DNA from: Butyricicoccus sp. | GTDB taxonomy: Bacteria > Bacillota > Clostridia > Oscillospirales > Butyricicoccaceae | Length of the DNA stretch: 46,725 nt | NCBI GenBank assembly: GCA_020025885.1 | Contig: JAHHRJ010000011.1 | Span: 1 to 46,725, forward strand | Direction: 5' to 3' | Shown here: positions 1-7,378 of the stretch, piece after piece | How positions within the stretch are numbered: position 1 is the first letter of the stretch | Layout of the letters: every line of letters starts with the position of its first letter | Program-made: the position numbers and the translations under genes | The notes under the pieces: model-generated | The model's input: the letters and a program-made list of their open reading frames with translations, nothing else | Databases searched by the model: none | Told to the model about the DNA's origin: nothing

Positions 1-164
1 GTTTCATGTTTCTATATTCGCATATCTCTGCTGTTTGTGCAACTTTTATTTTTCAAACAAGCCCTAGGTGTCCAACTTCATTATGCAATCAACCTTTGAT
101 AAAAAGTTAGGATTAAAACTCTTTTTTTAAATCGAAGATTTTATGATAAAGTGGTGATGAAAAA
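1..164. other. Left-edge intergenic stretch
   Basis: This AT-rich stretch has no convincing reading frame. A TATGAT hexamer (142-147) lies just before the next gene, but no matching -35 box is seen at the right distance, so I do not call a promoter. It may contain the 3' flank of a gene outside the window. Confidence 0.4.
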
Positions 165-470
165 ATGTTAGAGAACTTACTTGTGTCTGGAGCAAATACA
201 GATCCTTTAAAACTTAAATATCCGTGTCCTTGTTGTGGCTATGCTACCTATAATGTACCATTTGAAAATGATATCGGTTATATCTGTCCGATTTGTTATT
301 GGGAAAATGATCCGTTTATTTCTTCTCTCGATGATCCAAGTGACTGTAATCATGGAATTTCACTTGACAAGGCACGGAGCAACTATTTATCTTTTGGTGC
401 ATGTGATGAAAGAATGCTTTTGTATGTGCGTCCTCCAAGGGAGGATGAAAAATTTATAAAAAAAGATTGA
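165..470 (+). CDS. CPCC-family cysteine-rich protein
   Basis: This is a small soluble protein of 101 residues. The motif YPCPCCGY gives Cys21, Cys23 and Cys24, and a second pair Cys41/Cys44 lies in CPICYWEND. Together these form a probable zinc knuckle typical of the CPCC domain family, whose function is unknown. The family is often encoded as single genes or near toxin-immunity loci, but no toxin gene is visible here. The ribosome site is weak (GTGATG a few bases upstream of the ATG). The gene is visibly more AT-rich than its neighbours and uses A/T-ending codons, which hints at recent acquisition. Its stop codon overlaps the -35 box of the next operon's promoter. The identity of the domain is fairly sure; the role is unknown. 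Confidence 0.75.
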   Translation: MLENLLVSGANTDPLKLKYPCPCCGYATYNVPFENDIGYICPICYWENDPFISSLDDPSDCNHGISLDKARSNYLSFGACDERMLLYVRPPREDEKFIKKD

Positions 471-495
471 CAAACGCTGCCCAAGGGCATATAAT
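467..495 (+). promoter_or_regulatory. Sigma-A promoter of the trp T-box transcript
   Basis: A perfect TTGACA (467-472) and a perfect TATAAT (490-495) are separated by 17 bp. The -35 box overlaps the stop codon of the preceding gene. Transcription should start near 502, a few bases before the T-box leader. Confidence 0.9.
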
Positions 496-511
496 ACAGC
501 ACATACAGCAA

Positions 512-790
512 AACCAATGAGTGAGAGAAGTAGCTCGCATAGAAGCGTTCCCAAAGAGAACCGTGGATGGTGAGATCACGGTGGGCGTGGTGCAGTGAAT
601 GGACTCACGAGGGCGGTGGCAAACGGTGAAAGCCTAGTAGTTTCCGACGGGTTCTCCACCCGTTATCAGGGGAGCATGCATGATGGTGTATGGAGCAAGC
701 GGATGATTTTAAATCATCAATCTGGGTGGTACCGCAGGAGTTTTACAGCTCTTGTCCCTGAAGTTTCTTTCAGGGACAAGAGCTTTTTTG
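512..790 (+). promoter_or_regulatory. T-box riboswitch, tryptophan (UGG) specifier
   Basis: This is a tRNA-sensing leader. The Stem I base pairs GTGAG (521-525) with CTCAC (604-608 region). The loop E strands are AGTA (about 529-532) and GAA (597-599), and the specifier directly after GAA is TGG (600-602) followed by A, which reads as Trp. The conserved T-box core TGGGTGGTACCGC lies at 723-735 and supplies the UGG bulge that pairs with the uncharged tRNA CCA end. It is followed by a perfect 14-bp terminator stem (747-760 with 771-784) and a T run. Uncharged tRNA-Trp should stabilise the antiterminator and switch on the transporter genes downstream. Confidence 0.92.
747..789 (+). terminator. 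T-box terminator hairpin
   Basis: A perfect 14-bp inverted repeat (747-760 with 771-784) with a 10-nt loop is followed by a run of T. It is the regulated terminator of the Trp T-box; its left arm starts 11 nt after the conserved T-box core. Confidence 0.9.
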
Positions 791-864
791 TTCCCCTAAG
801 ACGCAGATAAAACCATCGAAACAATTCTAAAAGCCGGAAAGGCAAAATTTGGAGGGTATTCTAT

Positions 865-1872
865 ATGAAAAAGAAGACAATCGCAATCGCACTGGCAGCA
901 TTCTCCGCGGCAATTGGACTCACCGCTTGCTCTGGAACCAATACAGCAGACAAGTCCACAGAAGCAAAGGACGTATACACCGTTGGTGTGATTCAATATG
1001 CGACCCATCCGTCTTTGGATAACTGTTATGAAGGCTTCGTGCAGGGGCTTGCAGAAGAAGGTTTTGTGGAAGGTAAGAATCTGAAAATTGATTTCCAAAA
1101 TGCACAGGGTGATATCGCAAACAGTGACCTCATGGCAAAGACCATGGTGACCAACAAGGTAGATCTCATGGGAGCGGTTGCAACACCAGCAGCTATGAGT
1201 CAGTACAGCGCGGCAAAGAATACCAATATCCCAATGGTATTTACAGCAGTATCTGATCCGGTGGCAGCAGGGCTTGTAAAGTCGCTGGAGCAGCCGGGCA
1301 CAAATGCAACCGGAACTTCCGACGTTCTGCCGCTTGTTAAGCAAGTAGAAATGATCCGTGCATTCCTGCCAGACGCAAAGAAGATCGGTGTCATTTACAC
1401 CACAAGCGAGACAAACTCTATCAGCCATTTAAAGACACTGGAAGCTGTGGCAGCAGAAGCTGGTTTTGAAGTGATTTCGGTGGGCGTTGCCAATTCTTCC
1501 GAGGTCGCAAGTGCAGCGGCATCTGTGGTTGCACAGGGCGCGGACTGCATCAATAACTTTACAGATAACAACGTCGTAGACAATCTGGCATCCGTACTCA
1601 AGGCGGCAAATGATGGCGGTATTCCAGTATTTGGCTCCGAGATTGAGCAGGTAAAGCTGGGCTGTCTGGCGGCTGAGGGCATTGATTATGTGGCACTGGG
1701 TGAGCAGACTGGACGCATGGCAGGACGTGTGCTCAAGGGTGAAAAGGTATCCGAGATCGCGGTAGAAGAGGTCAAGGAGTCCACACCAGTATACAACAAG
1801 AAGGTATGCGAAGCGTTGGGACTGGAACTGCCTGAGACCTATCAGAATGCAGAGGATGTAAGCGCGTCATAA
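865..1872 (+). CDS. trpX: Tryptophan ABC transporter, substrate-binding lipoprotein
   Basis: This is a lipoprotein of 335 residues that should capture the ligand outside the cell. The N-terminus has KKK, a hydrophobic stretch, and the lipobox LTAC with Cys22 as the lipidated residue. The mature part resembles the COG2984 periplasmic-binding family (VGVIQYATHPSLDN, VTNKVDLMGAVATPAAMSQY, VFTAVSDPVAAGLV). Known biology: in Firmicutes this family forms TrpXYZ and is often under Trp T-boxes. The UGG T-box immediately upstream supports tryptophan rather than another substrate. The start is set by a GGAGGG ribosome site 8 nt upstream. It is the first gene of a three-gene operon ending at the hairpin near 3600. 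Confidence 0.88.
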   Translation: MKKKTIAIALAAFSAAIGLTACSGTNTADKSTEAKDVYTVGVIQYATHPSLDNCYEGFVQGLAEEGFVEGKNLKIDFQNAQGDIANSDLMAKTMVTNKVDLMGAVATPAAMSQYSAAKNTNIPMVFTAVSDPVAAGLVKSLEQPGTNATGTSDVLPLVKQVEMIRAFLPDAKKIGVIYTTSETNSISHLKTLEAVAAEAGFEVISVGVANSSEVASAAASVVAQGADCINNFTDNNVVDNLASVLKAANDGGIPVFGSEIEQVKLGCLAAEGIDYVALGEQTGRMAGRVLKGEKVSEIAVEEVKESTPVYNKKVCEALGLELPETYQNAEDVSAS

Positions 1873-1893
1873 TCACAAAAGAGGGAGAATGGA

Positions 1894-2802
1894 ATGGATA
1901 TTTTGCTTGGACTGCTCCGGAATATACTGGAAGAAGGTCTTATCTATGGCGTCATGGCAATGGGCGTGTTTATTACCTATAAAATACTCGATTTTCCAGA
2001 CCTTTCTGTGGATGGTACGTTTCCACTTGGTGCGTGTGTGACGGCGGCACTGATTTTAAAAGGAGTCAATCCATGGGTCGCATGTGTGGGGGCATTTGTA
2101 TGCGGTGCGCTCGCTGGATGCGTCACAGGATTTCTCAACATCAAACTGCGAATCAGTGATCTGCTGTCTGGTATTTTGGTGATGACGGGGCTATATAGTG
2201 TAAACCTGATGATCACAGGTGGTCAGGCGACCGTGCAGTTTTATAACCGTGATACGATCTTTACCTCGGGTGCGGCAGAGTTGCTTCCAAGCGGGCAATA
2301 TCGTGTGATTTCGGTGGTACTCATCGCGGCAGTAGTTGTAAAGTTGCTGCTTGACCTATATCTTAGAACCAAATCGGGATTGCTGCTTCGTGCGGCAGGC
2401 AGCAATCCGCAGTATGTCATTTCGCTCGGACGTGACCCCGGACGCATGAAGATGATTGGGCTTGCCATCAGCAACGGCTGCGCGGCGCTTTCTGGTGGAC
2501 TGCTCAGTCAGCAGACGGAAACCGCAAATATTGCAAGCGGTACGGGTATGGTGGTCATGGCACTGGCTTCGGTCATCATCGGAACCAGCCTATTCCAGCG
2601 CGTTGGGTTTATCAAGTCCACATTGGCAGTCATTTTGGGTGCGATCCTTTACAAGGCAAGCTTGGTAATCGCAATGCAGATGGGACTGCCAGCACATTTC
2701 TTAAAACTTTTGATGGCACTCATCTTTACTGTTGCGCTGGTGTCCAATAATGTACTCTCAAAAAGGAGGAAAAAGCAGTATGTCGATCCGGTCCGGCTCT
2801 AA
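1894..2802 (+). CDS. trpY: Tryptophan ABC transporter, permease
   Basis: This is a polytopic membrane protein of 302 residues, the COG4120 permease partner of TrpX. The sequence is a series of hydrophobic segments with short polar loops. It includes the coupling-loop region AAGSNPQYVISLGRDPGRMKM that is typical of this permease family (related to branched-chain amino acid permeases). A basic tail (SKRRKKQY) faces the cytoplasm. It starts 21 nt after trpX behind GAGGGAG. Its last 23 nt overlap the start of the ATPase gene, which suggests translational coupling. Confidence 0.87.
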   Translation: MDILLGLLRNILEEGLIYGVMAMGVFITYKILDFPDLSVDGTFPLGACVTAALILKGVNPWVACVGAFVCGALAGCVTGFLNIKLRISDLLSGILVMTGLYSVNLMITGGQATVQFYNRDTIFTSGAAELLPSGQYRVISVVLIAAVVVKLLLDLYLRTKSGLLLRAAGSNPQYVISLGRDPGRMKMIGLAISNGCAALSGGLLSQQTETANIASGTGMVVMALASVIIGTSLFQRVGFIKSTLAVILGAILYKASLVIAMQMGLPAHFLKLLMALIFTVALVSNNVLSKRRKKQYVDPVRL

Positions 2803-3589
2803 TTTGAGCAATCCTCTTGTCAGCATGCAGCATATTTACAAGACCTTCAATCCCGATTCGGTCAGCGAAGTTACGGTGTTTCGCGACTTCAATTTAGATA
2901 TCCTGCGTGGGCAGTTTGTGTCTGTGGTCGGTTCGAACGGTTCAGGCAAGACAACCATGCAGAACCTCATTTGTGGCAGTATTCTGGCAGACCAAGGCAG
3001 GATCTATCTGGATGGAACACCAATTGATCGCATGAAAGAATATCAGCGCGCGAGACGCATTGGGCGCGTGTTCCAAGACCCATCCCGTGGCACATGCCCA
3101 GAGCTGACCATTTTGGAAAACATGGCACTGGCAGAAAATAAGGGCAAGGCGTTTGGATTGCGCTTGGGAGTGAATCGCCAGCGTATCGATGATTACCGCA
3201 CCCAGTTGGAAGATTTGAAGCTGGGACTGGAAGACAAGGTAAATGTACCAGTCGGCGGTCTGTCCGGTGGACAGCGGCAGGCGCTTGCGCTCTTGATCGC
3301 TACGATGACGCCTATTGATCTGCTGATTTTGGATGAGCATACGGCAGCACTTGATCCAAATGCAAGCGCAACGGTGATGGAGCTGACCGACCGCATTGTG
3401 AAGGAAAAGCAGCTCACGGCGCTCATGGTCACACATAACCTCAAATTTGCAGTGCAGTATGGAAACCGTCTCTTAATGATGCATCAGGGATGCGCGGTGA
3501 TTGATGCCGCATACGAAAAGAAAGACAGTCTGCAAATCAATGATCTGCTCGATCAGTTCAATGAGATCAGCCTAGAGGTTGGAAACTAA
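2780..3589 (+). CDS. trpZ: Tryptophan ABC transporter, ATP-binding protein
   Basis: This ATPase of 269 residues energises TrpXY. It has Walker A GSNGSGKT (51-58), a Q-loop (FQDPSRGT, about 98-105), the signature LSGGQ (161-165), Walker B LLILDE (181-186) and the H-loop VTHN. The family is COG1101. I chose the ATG at 2780 because AAAGGAGG lies just upstream. A longer in-frame reading from 2732 would lie wholly inside trpY and has no such site. The gene therefore overlaps the end of trpY by 23 nt. It ends directly before a strong terminator shared with the convergent gene. Confidence 0.88.
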   Translation: MSIRSGSNLSNPLVSMQHIYKTFNPDSVSEVTVFRDFNLDILRGQFVSVVGSNGSGKTTMQNLICGSILADQGRIYLDGTPIDRMKEYQRARRIGRVFQDPSRGTCPELTILENMALAENKGKAFGLRLGVNRQRIDDYRTQLEDLKLGLEDKVNVPVGGLSGGQRQALALLIATMTPIDLLILDEHTAALDPNASATVMELTDRIVKEKQLTALMVTHNLKFAVQYGNRLLMMHQGCAVIDAAYEKKDSLQINDLLDQFNEISLEVGN

Positions 3590-3590
3590 A

Positions 3591-3624
3591 AAAATCCCCT
3601 TTTCCAAATGGAGAAGGGGATTTT
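3591..3624. terminator. Bidirectional terminator between trpZ and the metallophosphatase gene
   Basis: The arms AAAATCCCCTTTTCC (3591-3605) and GGAGAAGGGGATTTT (3610-3624) pair over 15 bp with one G-U pair and a 4-nt loop. A/T runs on both sides let it stop transcription from either direction. Confidence 0.85.
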
Positions 3625-3629
3625 CGTAA

Positions 3630-4724
3630 TTAGGAGAGGGTCGGCATAGAATCTTCATCGAATGCTGCGAGTGCGAAGCGCAAAGCATGGGTCAGATCCT
3701 CTTTTTCTTCCGAAGAAGCAGCGGCTTCTATAAGGTCACGGTATCGGCGGCTGACCGCACCACGAATATCGTCCTGCTGCAAGTAACGCCACAAAGGTTT
3801 TTTGGGAATGGTTTCGTTGGATACCGTACAGCTGAAAAAGACCTGATCGAGTACGCGGCGCAGGGCGGTCACATTTGGTTCGTAAATGCGCTCGCCTGTG
3901 AGTATAACCGAAGCGCAAATATGGCCAGGTTTTTTGGGGATACGATCAATGAGCACCTTTTGCAGCCCAACATCCGAAGGAATGGGCGTTAGATCGATTT
4001 CAATGCGTGCAAATTGCAGGGCTTTGGATTCAATGAACTGCGCCTTGATGGTATTCTCAATTTGAATCAGCAGAAAGCCTTTTGCGCCGATCTCTTGCTC
4101 AGAAAGTGCGGCAAGACCGCCAGAGCTGCAAAAAATCGTGCTGCCAGTGCGCTGTAATCCAGTTGCGGTATGGCTGCCGCCAGCTGCAAAATAGGAGAAT
4201 CCGCTTTTTGCAAGGTTATCTGCGGTATAATGGTTACAACCGTTTTTGGATCGTAAATCAGAATGCAGCACACAGAGGTTAATAGGGTGGGAAAAGGTTT
4301 CGTGCGATAGCGGAATGTTGGTCGTTCGCTCTTGCAGGGCAGCACCCCAGACTGCGGTATCTTTATTGAGGTGTACAGACTCTAAAGATGCACCCGTAAA
4401 TATATGGACGTTTTTAGGAAGTACATTGGTTTGGTAAGGGCTTTGCGCATGGATAAAATCGTGCTTGCCGGGGGAAAGAAACACGGGGCAGGGGGCTTGT
4501 GCCAAGATGGACATTGCACGGGAAAACAAATTGGCGGCAGGGGTTGGGGCATGAAACAAGTTACCGGCAATTAAGATGCAGTTCACATCTTCGCGCGTTG
4601 CCACACGTACGAGATGTTCGAGTGCAGTAAACTGATACGCTTGTGCTTTTTCTGCTTTTTCTGGAGGAAGCATATCAAATGCCGCGCCGAGGTGCAGATC
4701 AGCTGTATGTAAAAACCTGAGCAT
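3630..4724 (-). CDS. SbcD/YhaO-like metallophosphatase, probably inactive
   Basis: This protein of 364 residues belongs to the calcineurin-like metallophosphatase superfamily, nearest the DNA-repair exonuclease SbcD/YhaO/Mre11 group. Motif I is intact (TADLHLG, Asp9 and His11). The usual GDLFD reads G-N-L-F-H (54-58), so the bridging Asp is Asn55. The usual GNHD is GKHD (86-89). The usual GHIH is GGSH (182-185), losing one His. These changes should weaken or abolish two-metal catalysis. No YhaN/SbcC ATPase gene adjoins it. I chose the ATG at 4724 because AAAGGAG lies 9 nt upstream on the minus strand. It could be a binding or regulatory derivative of the family. Confidence 0.75.
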   Translation of the reverse strand: MLRFLHTADLHLGAAFDMLPPEKAEKAQAYQFTALEHLVRVATREDVNCILIAGNLFHAPTPAANLFSRAMSILAQAPCPVFLSPGKHDFIHAQSPYQTNVLPKNVHIFTGASLESVHLNKDTAVWGAALQERTTNIPLSHETFSHPINLCVLHSDLRSKNGCNHYTADNLAKSGFSYFAAGGSHTATGLQRTGSTIFCSSGGLAALSEQEIGAKGFLLIQIENTIKAQFIESKALQFARIEIDLTPIPSDVGLQKVLIDRIPKKPGHICASVILTGERIYEPNVTALRRVLDQVFFSCTVSNETIPKKPLWRYLQQDDIRGAVSRRYRDLIEAAASSEEKEDLTHALRFALAAFDEDSMPTLS

Positions 4725-5078
4725 GAGGGAAATCTCCTTTGATATGATGGTGAAAATAATGCGATCTATCAATAGTATAGCATAAGTATAAGAAGATTTT
4801 CTATATATCGTGCGCGAATTGATACGATTTTGAAATAAAAAGGAAGAAAGCCCGCGAAAAGCGGACTTTCTTCGTGTCTCACAAAATAAAGGGGGTAAAA
4901 AAGTAGGGGGGTAAAGAAACATTTGAAAGAATGATGGCATTTCTCTTATCAGAAAAGGGATTGCGGTGTACCTTTCTGATGTACTTAGTATACCCCACAA
5001 AGCCAAAACGTGTGTGAACAGACTTTGAACGACCTGTGAACCTTTTGTATCCCTTCTGACAGAAGTGTGAACATTCTT
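4725..5078 (-). other. Intergenic region with terminator and small repeats
   Basis: This 354-bp stretch has no credible gene. On the minus strand it holds the dnaI terminator (4843-4873), a second inverted repeat (ATCAGAAA at 4948-4955 with TTTCTGAT at 4973-4980) and a TATACT -10-like hexamer near 4775-4780 for the metallophosphatase gene. Three direct TGTGAAC repeats lie at 5013, 5035 and 5066. Confidence 0.5.
4843..4873 (-). terminator. Terminator after dnaI
   Basis: A 13-bp stem with one mismatch (4843-4855 with 4861-4873) and loop GAAAA is followed on the minus strand by CCTTTTTATTT. It fits the end of the dnaD-dnaI transcript. Confidence 0.7.
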
Positions 5079-6080
5079 TTACGACTGCCCATTTTTCTGT
5101 TTGATGATGCGAATATCCTTTCCAAAGAAACGAAGCGGCACAAATTCCCCCGCCAAGCGGGAGGCGATAGCAGGGGAATACCGTTGTTCAAAGTTGAAGG
5201 GAGTTAAGTTGGTGTTGACGATCATCGGGCGATGGCGCATGAGCCGCTCTGTCAAAAGTCCGTAGAGGGTAGAAATGGTAAAGGCGGTCGTCATTTCTGT
5301 GCCGAGGTCATCAATGATTAGTAAATCACATTGTTCATACTTCCGAATGCGGCGCGCTGCCTCGGCTGCCTCGGTGCTATTGAACTTGACACTCTCATAG
5401 CTGCTGAAAATCCGGATGGAGGTATCATAGGCAACGGAAAAACCATGTTCGGAAACCACTTTGGCAATACAAGAAGAAAGAAATGTTTTGCCAAGTCCGG
5501 TCGAACCATAGAGCAGCAAATTGGGCGATCGCAGAGAAAAGGTGTTTGCATATTCACGGCAGGTGTTGCGGTTCATTTTCATATTCTCACGCGCAGAAAG
5601 TCCCAGACGGGCGTTGAGTACATTGTCGTAATATTCTAGACGGAACCGCTCGAAGTTTTGCTCATGAATTGGCAGGATCGTGGAAAGTTCCTCAGTTAAA
5701 CGAACGGCATACCGTTTTTTTAGGCACTCACAGGGCTCGGTTCCAATGTATCCGGTATCGCTGCACTGGGCGCAGACGGGGACTTCATCTAAATAATTTG
5801 CGGGATAGCCAGCTTGCACAAGCAAACCGCGGCGCTCATCCTGCAAATTTAGATTTTGTGTGCGCAGCTGCTCTATGGCTTCGGTGGGATCTATGCCGTT
5901 TTGCAGTACGGTGTGCAGGACAGCCGCAGCAGTGTTGGATAATGCGCGGTCGATTTCGCTGATGCGTGGGATCTTTTTATAGATTTCGGCACGATGTTCA
6001 GAAAAAAGTTTGGTGCGTGCGTTGTTTTCTGCATCCATATCGCGCAGAACAGCAGATAAAATTTCTCGGTTAAAGTGCAT
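5079..6080 (-). CDS. dnaI: DnaI/DnaC-like helicase loader ATPase
   Basis: This is an AAA+ ATPase of 333 residues that should load the replicative helicase. It has an N-terminal helical region, then a zinc-binding cluster with Cys103, Cys106, Cys117 and Cys119 (VCAQCSDTGYIG, PCECL) as in DnaI. The ATPase core has Walker A GSTGLGKT (192-199), Walker B LLIIDD (253-258) and an arginine-finger region near YSPAIASRL. It starts 3 nt after the upstream dnaD-like gene with a GGAGGA site, so the pair is co-transcribed. The family could also be labelled DnaC. In Bacillus the dnaB-dnaI pair plays the same role. Confidence 0.87.
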   Translation of the reverse strand: MHFNREILSAVLRDMDAENNARTKLFSEHRAEIYKKIPRISEIDRALSNTAAAVLHTVLQNGIDPTEAIEQLRTQNLNLQDERRGLLVQAGYPANYLDEVPVCAQCSDTGYIGTEPCECLKKRYAVRLTEELSTILPIHEQNFERFRLEYYDNVLNARLGLSARENMKMNRNTCREYANTFSLRSPNLLLYGSTGLGKTFLSSCIAKVVSEHGFSVAYDTSIRIFSSYESVKFNSTEAAEAARRIRKYEQCDLLIIDDLGTEMTTAFTISTLYGLLTERLMRHRPMIVNTNLTPFNFEQRYSPAIASRLAGEFVPLRFFGKDIRIIKQKNGQS

Positions 6081-6083
6081 GGA

Positions 6084-7061
6084 TTATTCCTCCGATTGAC
6101 GTGCACGTCGGCGCTTGACCTCTTCCAACCATTGTATTTCCCAGTCCGCCAAGGGAGCATCTTCTGCTGGGGCGGGCTGTGGGTTGGATGGTGCGCCGCC
6201 AAATGGTGGCTGGTTGATTGCACCAGATTTTTTGTTGGGTGCGATTTCAGGTTCTAATGCAGTGATCTCGGATACGGTATGTACGCCCATTTGATCCCAA
6301 GCAGTCAGCATTTTTCTCACATAGCTTGCCGAAAATTCTCCGATCTGCCGCCGCATACGAGAGAGCGCAAGTTCAACCGCCTCGGGCGGGAAGTTTTTTT
6401 CCAGACAGAGCGCGATCAGTGATTTTTCTGCGGCAGTTGGCCTGCGGCCGATAATGCCGAAAACCTGATAGAGTGCATCGCGCAAAGGCTTTTCTGCGTC
6501 CAAGACAGCAAGATAGCGCTGGGCATCAGCGGTACTTAAGATGCCTTTATCCGACCAAACACAGGCTTCATGTTCAATGTCGCGTCCGCGTAATGTGTCT
6601 TTATCACGCTTGAGGTAACTGAGAAGCTCAATGATGACTTCGGCAGGTAGTCGGATGTGGTCATATACGGTATAGAGCGTGCGTAAGAGTGAATCGGTCA
6701 AAGTACGGTTTAAGATGCTCTCAGCAGAGTCGCAGATGGCTTGGAATTTGTGGTCACCACAGCGTGCATCCCGCAGTTCCGCTGCGGTATAGCGCGGCGG
6801 CGCGGCGGGGGTCAGTTCGGCAGCCGTAGGGGATTGTGTAATGGTGAGATTGGTGAGGGTAAACGATGCGTGCTCATATCGCGTTTTTTCAAAATTCAAA
6901 TCGCGCATGGCTTGCTGATCGTTAAAGCTTTTGCCCTTACAGGTCATATATAAATAAAGAAGTGCGGCATCACCATCGCCGCAGCGTGTGAGTTTTTCGG
7001 CAAGTTCACAGCGGATTACACGCAATTCACCTTCCGGCATTAAAAGAGAGACAAGGCTCAT
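6084..7061 (-). CDS. DnaD/DnaB-like replication initiation protein
   Basis: This protein of 325 residues has an N-terminal winged-helix-like part (residues about 1-80, including RCGDGDAALLYLYMTCKGKSFNDQQAM). It is followed by two DnaD-like C-terminal helical modules (about 115-185 and 220-295; the second ends with the YVRKMLTAWDQMG motif typical of DnaD domains). The tail is basic and Arg-rich. It should work with the adjacent helicase loader at primosome assembly. I chose the ATG at 7061 because GGAGG lies 7 nt upstream and a TTGCGC/TATAAT promoter lies further up. Confidence 0.8.
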   Translation of the reverse strand: MSLVSLLMPEGELRVIRCELAEKLTRCGDGDAALLYLYMTCKGKSFNDQQAMRDLNFEKTRYEHASFTLTNLTITQSPTAAELTPAAPPRYTAAELRDARCGDHKFQAICDSAESILNRTLTDSLLRTLYTVYDHIRLPAEVIIELLSYLKRDKDTLRGRDIEHEACVWSDKGILSTADAQRYLAVLDAEKPLRDALYQVFGIIGRRPTAAEKSLIALCLEKNFPPEAVELALSRMRRQIGEFSASYVRKMLTAWDQMGVHTVSEITALEPEIAPNKKSGAINQPPFGGAPSNPQPAPAEDAPLADWEIQWLEEVKRRRARQSEE

Positions 7062-7127
7062 GGAAACCTCCAGAAAAAAATGAACAGCATCGACGACAGG
7101 CGTACGGCTGTTTGGTCTTGTCTTTCT

Positions 7128-7156
7128 ATTATAGCCTGTTCCGCCATTTCGCGCAA
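7128..7156 (-). promoter_or_regulatory. Promoter of the dnaD-dnaI operon
   Basis: On the minus strand TTGCGC (7156-7151) and TATAAT (7133-7128) are spaced by 17 bp, about 60 nt upstream of the start codon. The rest of the 7062-7378 gap shows no gene. Confidence 0.7.
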
Positions 7157-7283
7157 GAGCACGAACGATTTGAGAAAAAATAGAAAAATGTGGGAAGATT
7201 TGACGCAGAAATCGTCCGGTTTTTCCAAGGTGCTCGGTAAAGAACACAAAGCAGCTATAAAATAACCTGCAAATTCTCTTAAT

Positions 7284-7318
7284 TTGACAGTGAAAGTGTG
7301 GTTATGATATAGTATAAT
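7284..7318 (+). promoter_or_regulatory. Promoter of the glmU-like/prs unit
   Basis: TTGACA (7284-7289) is followed by TATAGT (7308-7313) at 18 bp spacing. A further TATAAT (7313-7318) overlaps but sits 23 bp away. This lies about 60 nt upstream of the start codon at 7379. Confidence 0.65.
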
Positions 7319-7378
7319 TGTATATGGATTGTATGGGTGTTTTTTCACTCAAACACGGAAATTGAAAGGACTAATTTC

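Noticed and set aside
595..810. Short plus-strand frame of 71 codons after the CPCC gene
   Set aside because: It lies wholly within the T-box leader and its terminator, which explain the sequence better.
5010..5075. DnaA-box cluster or origin
   Set aside because: The repeated TGTGAAC does not match TTATNCACA and there is no adjacent AT-rich unwinding element or dnaA/dnaN.
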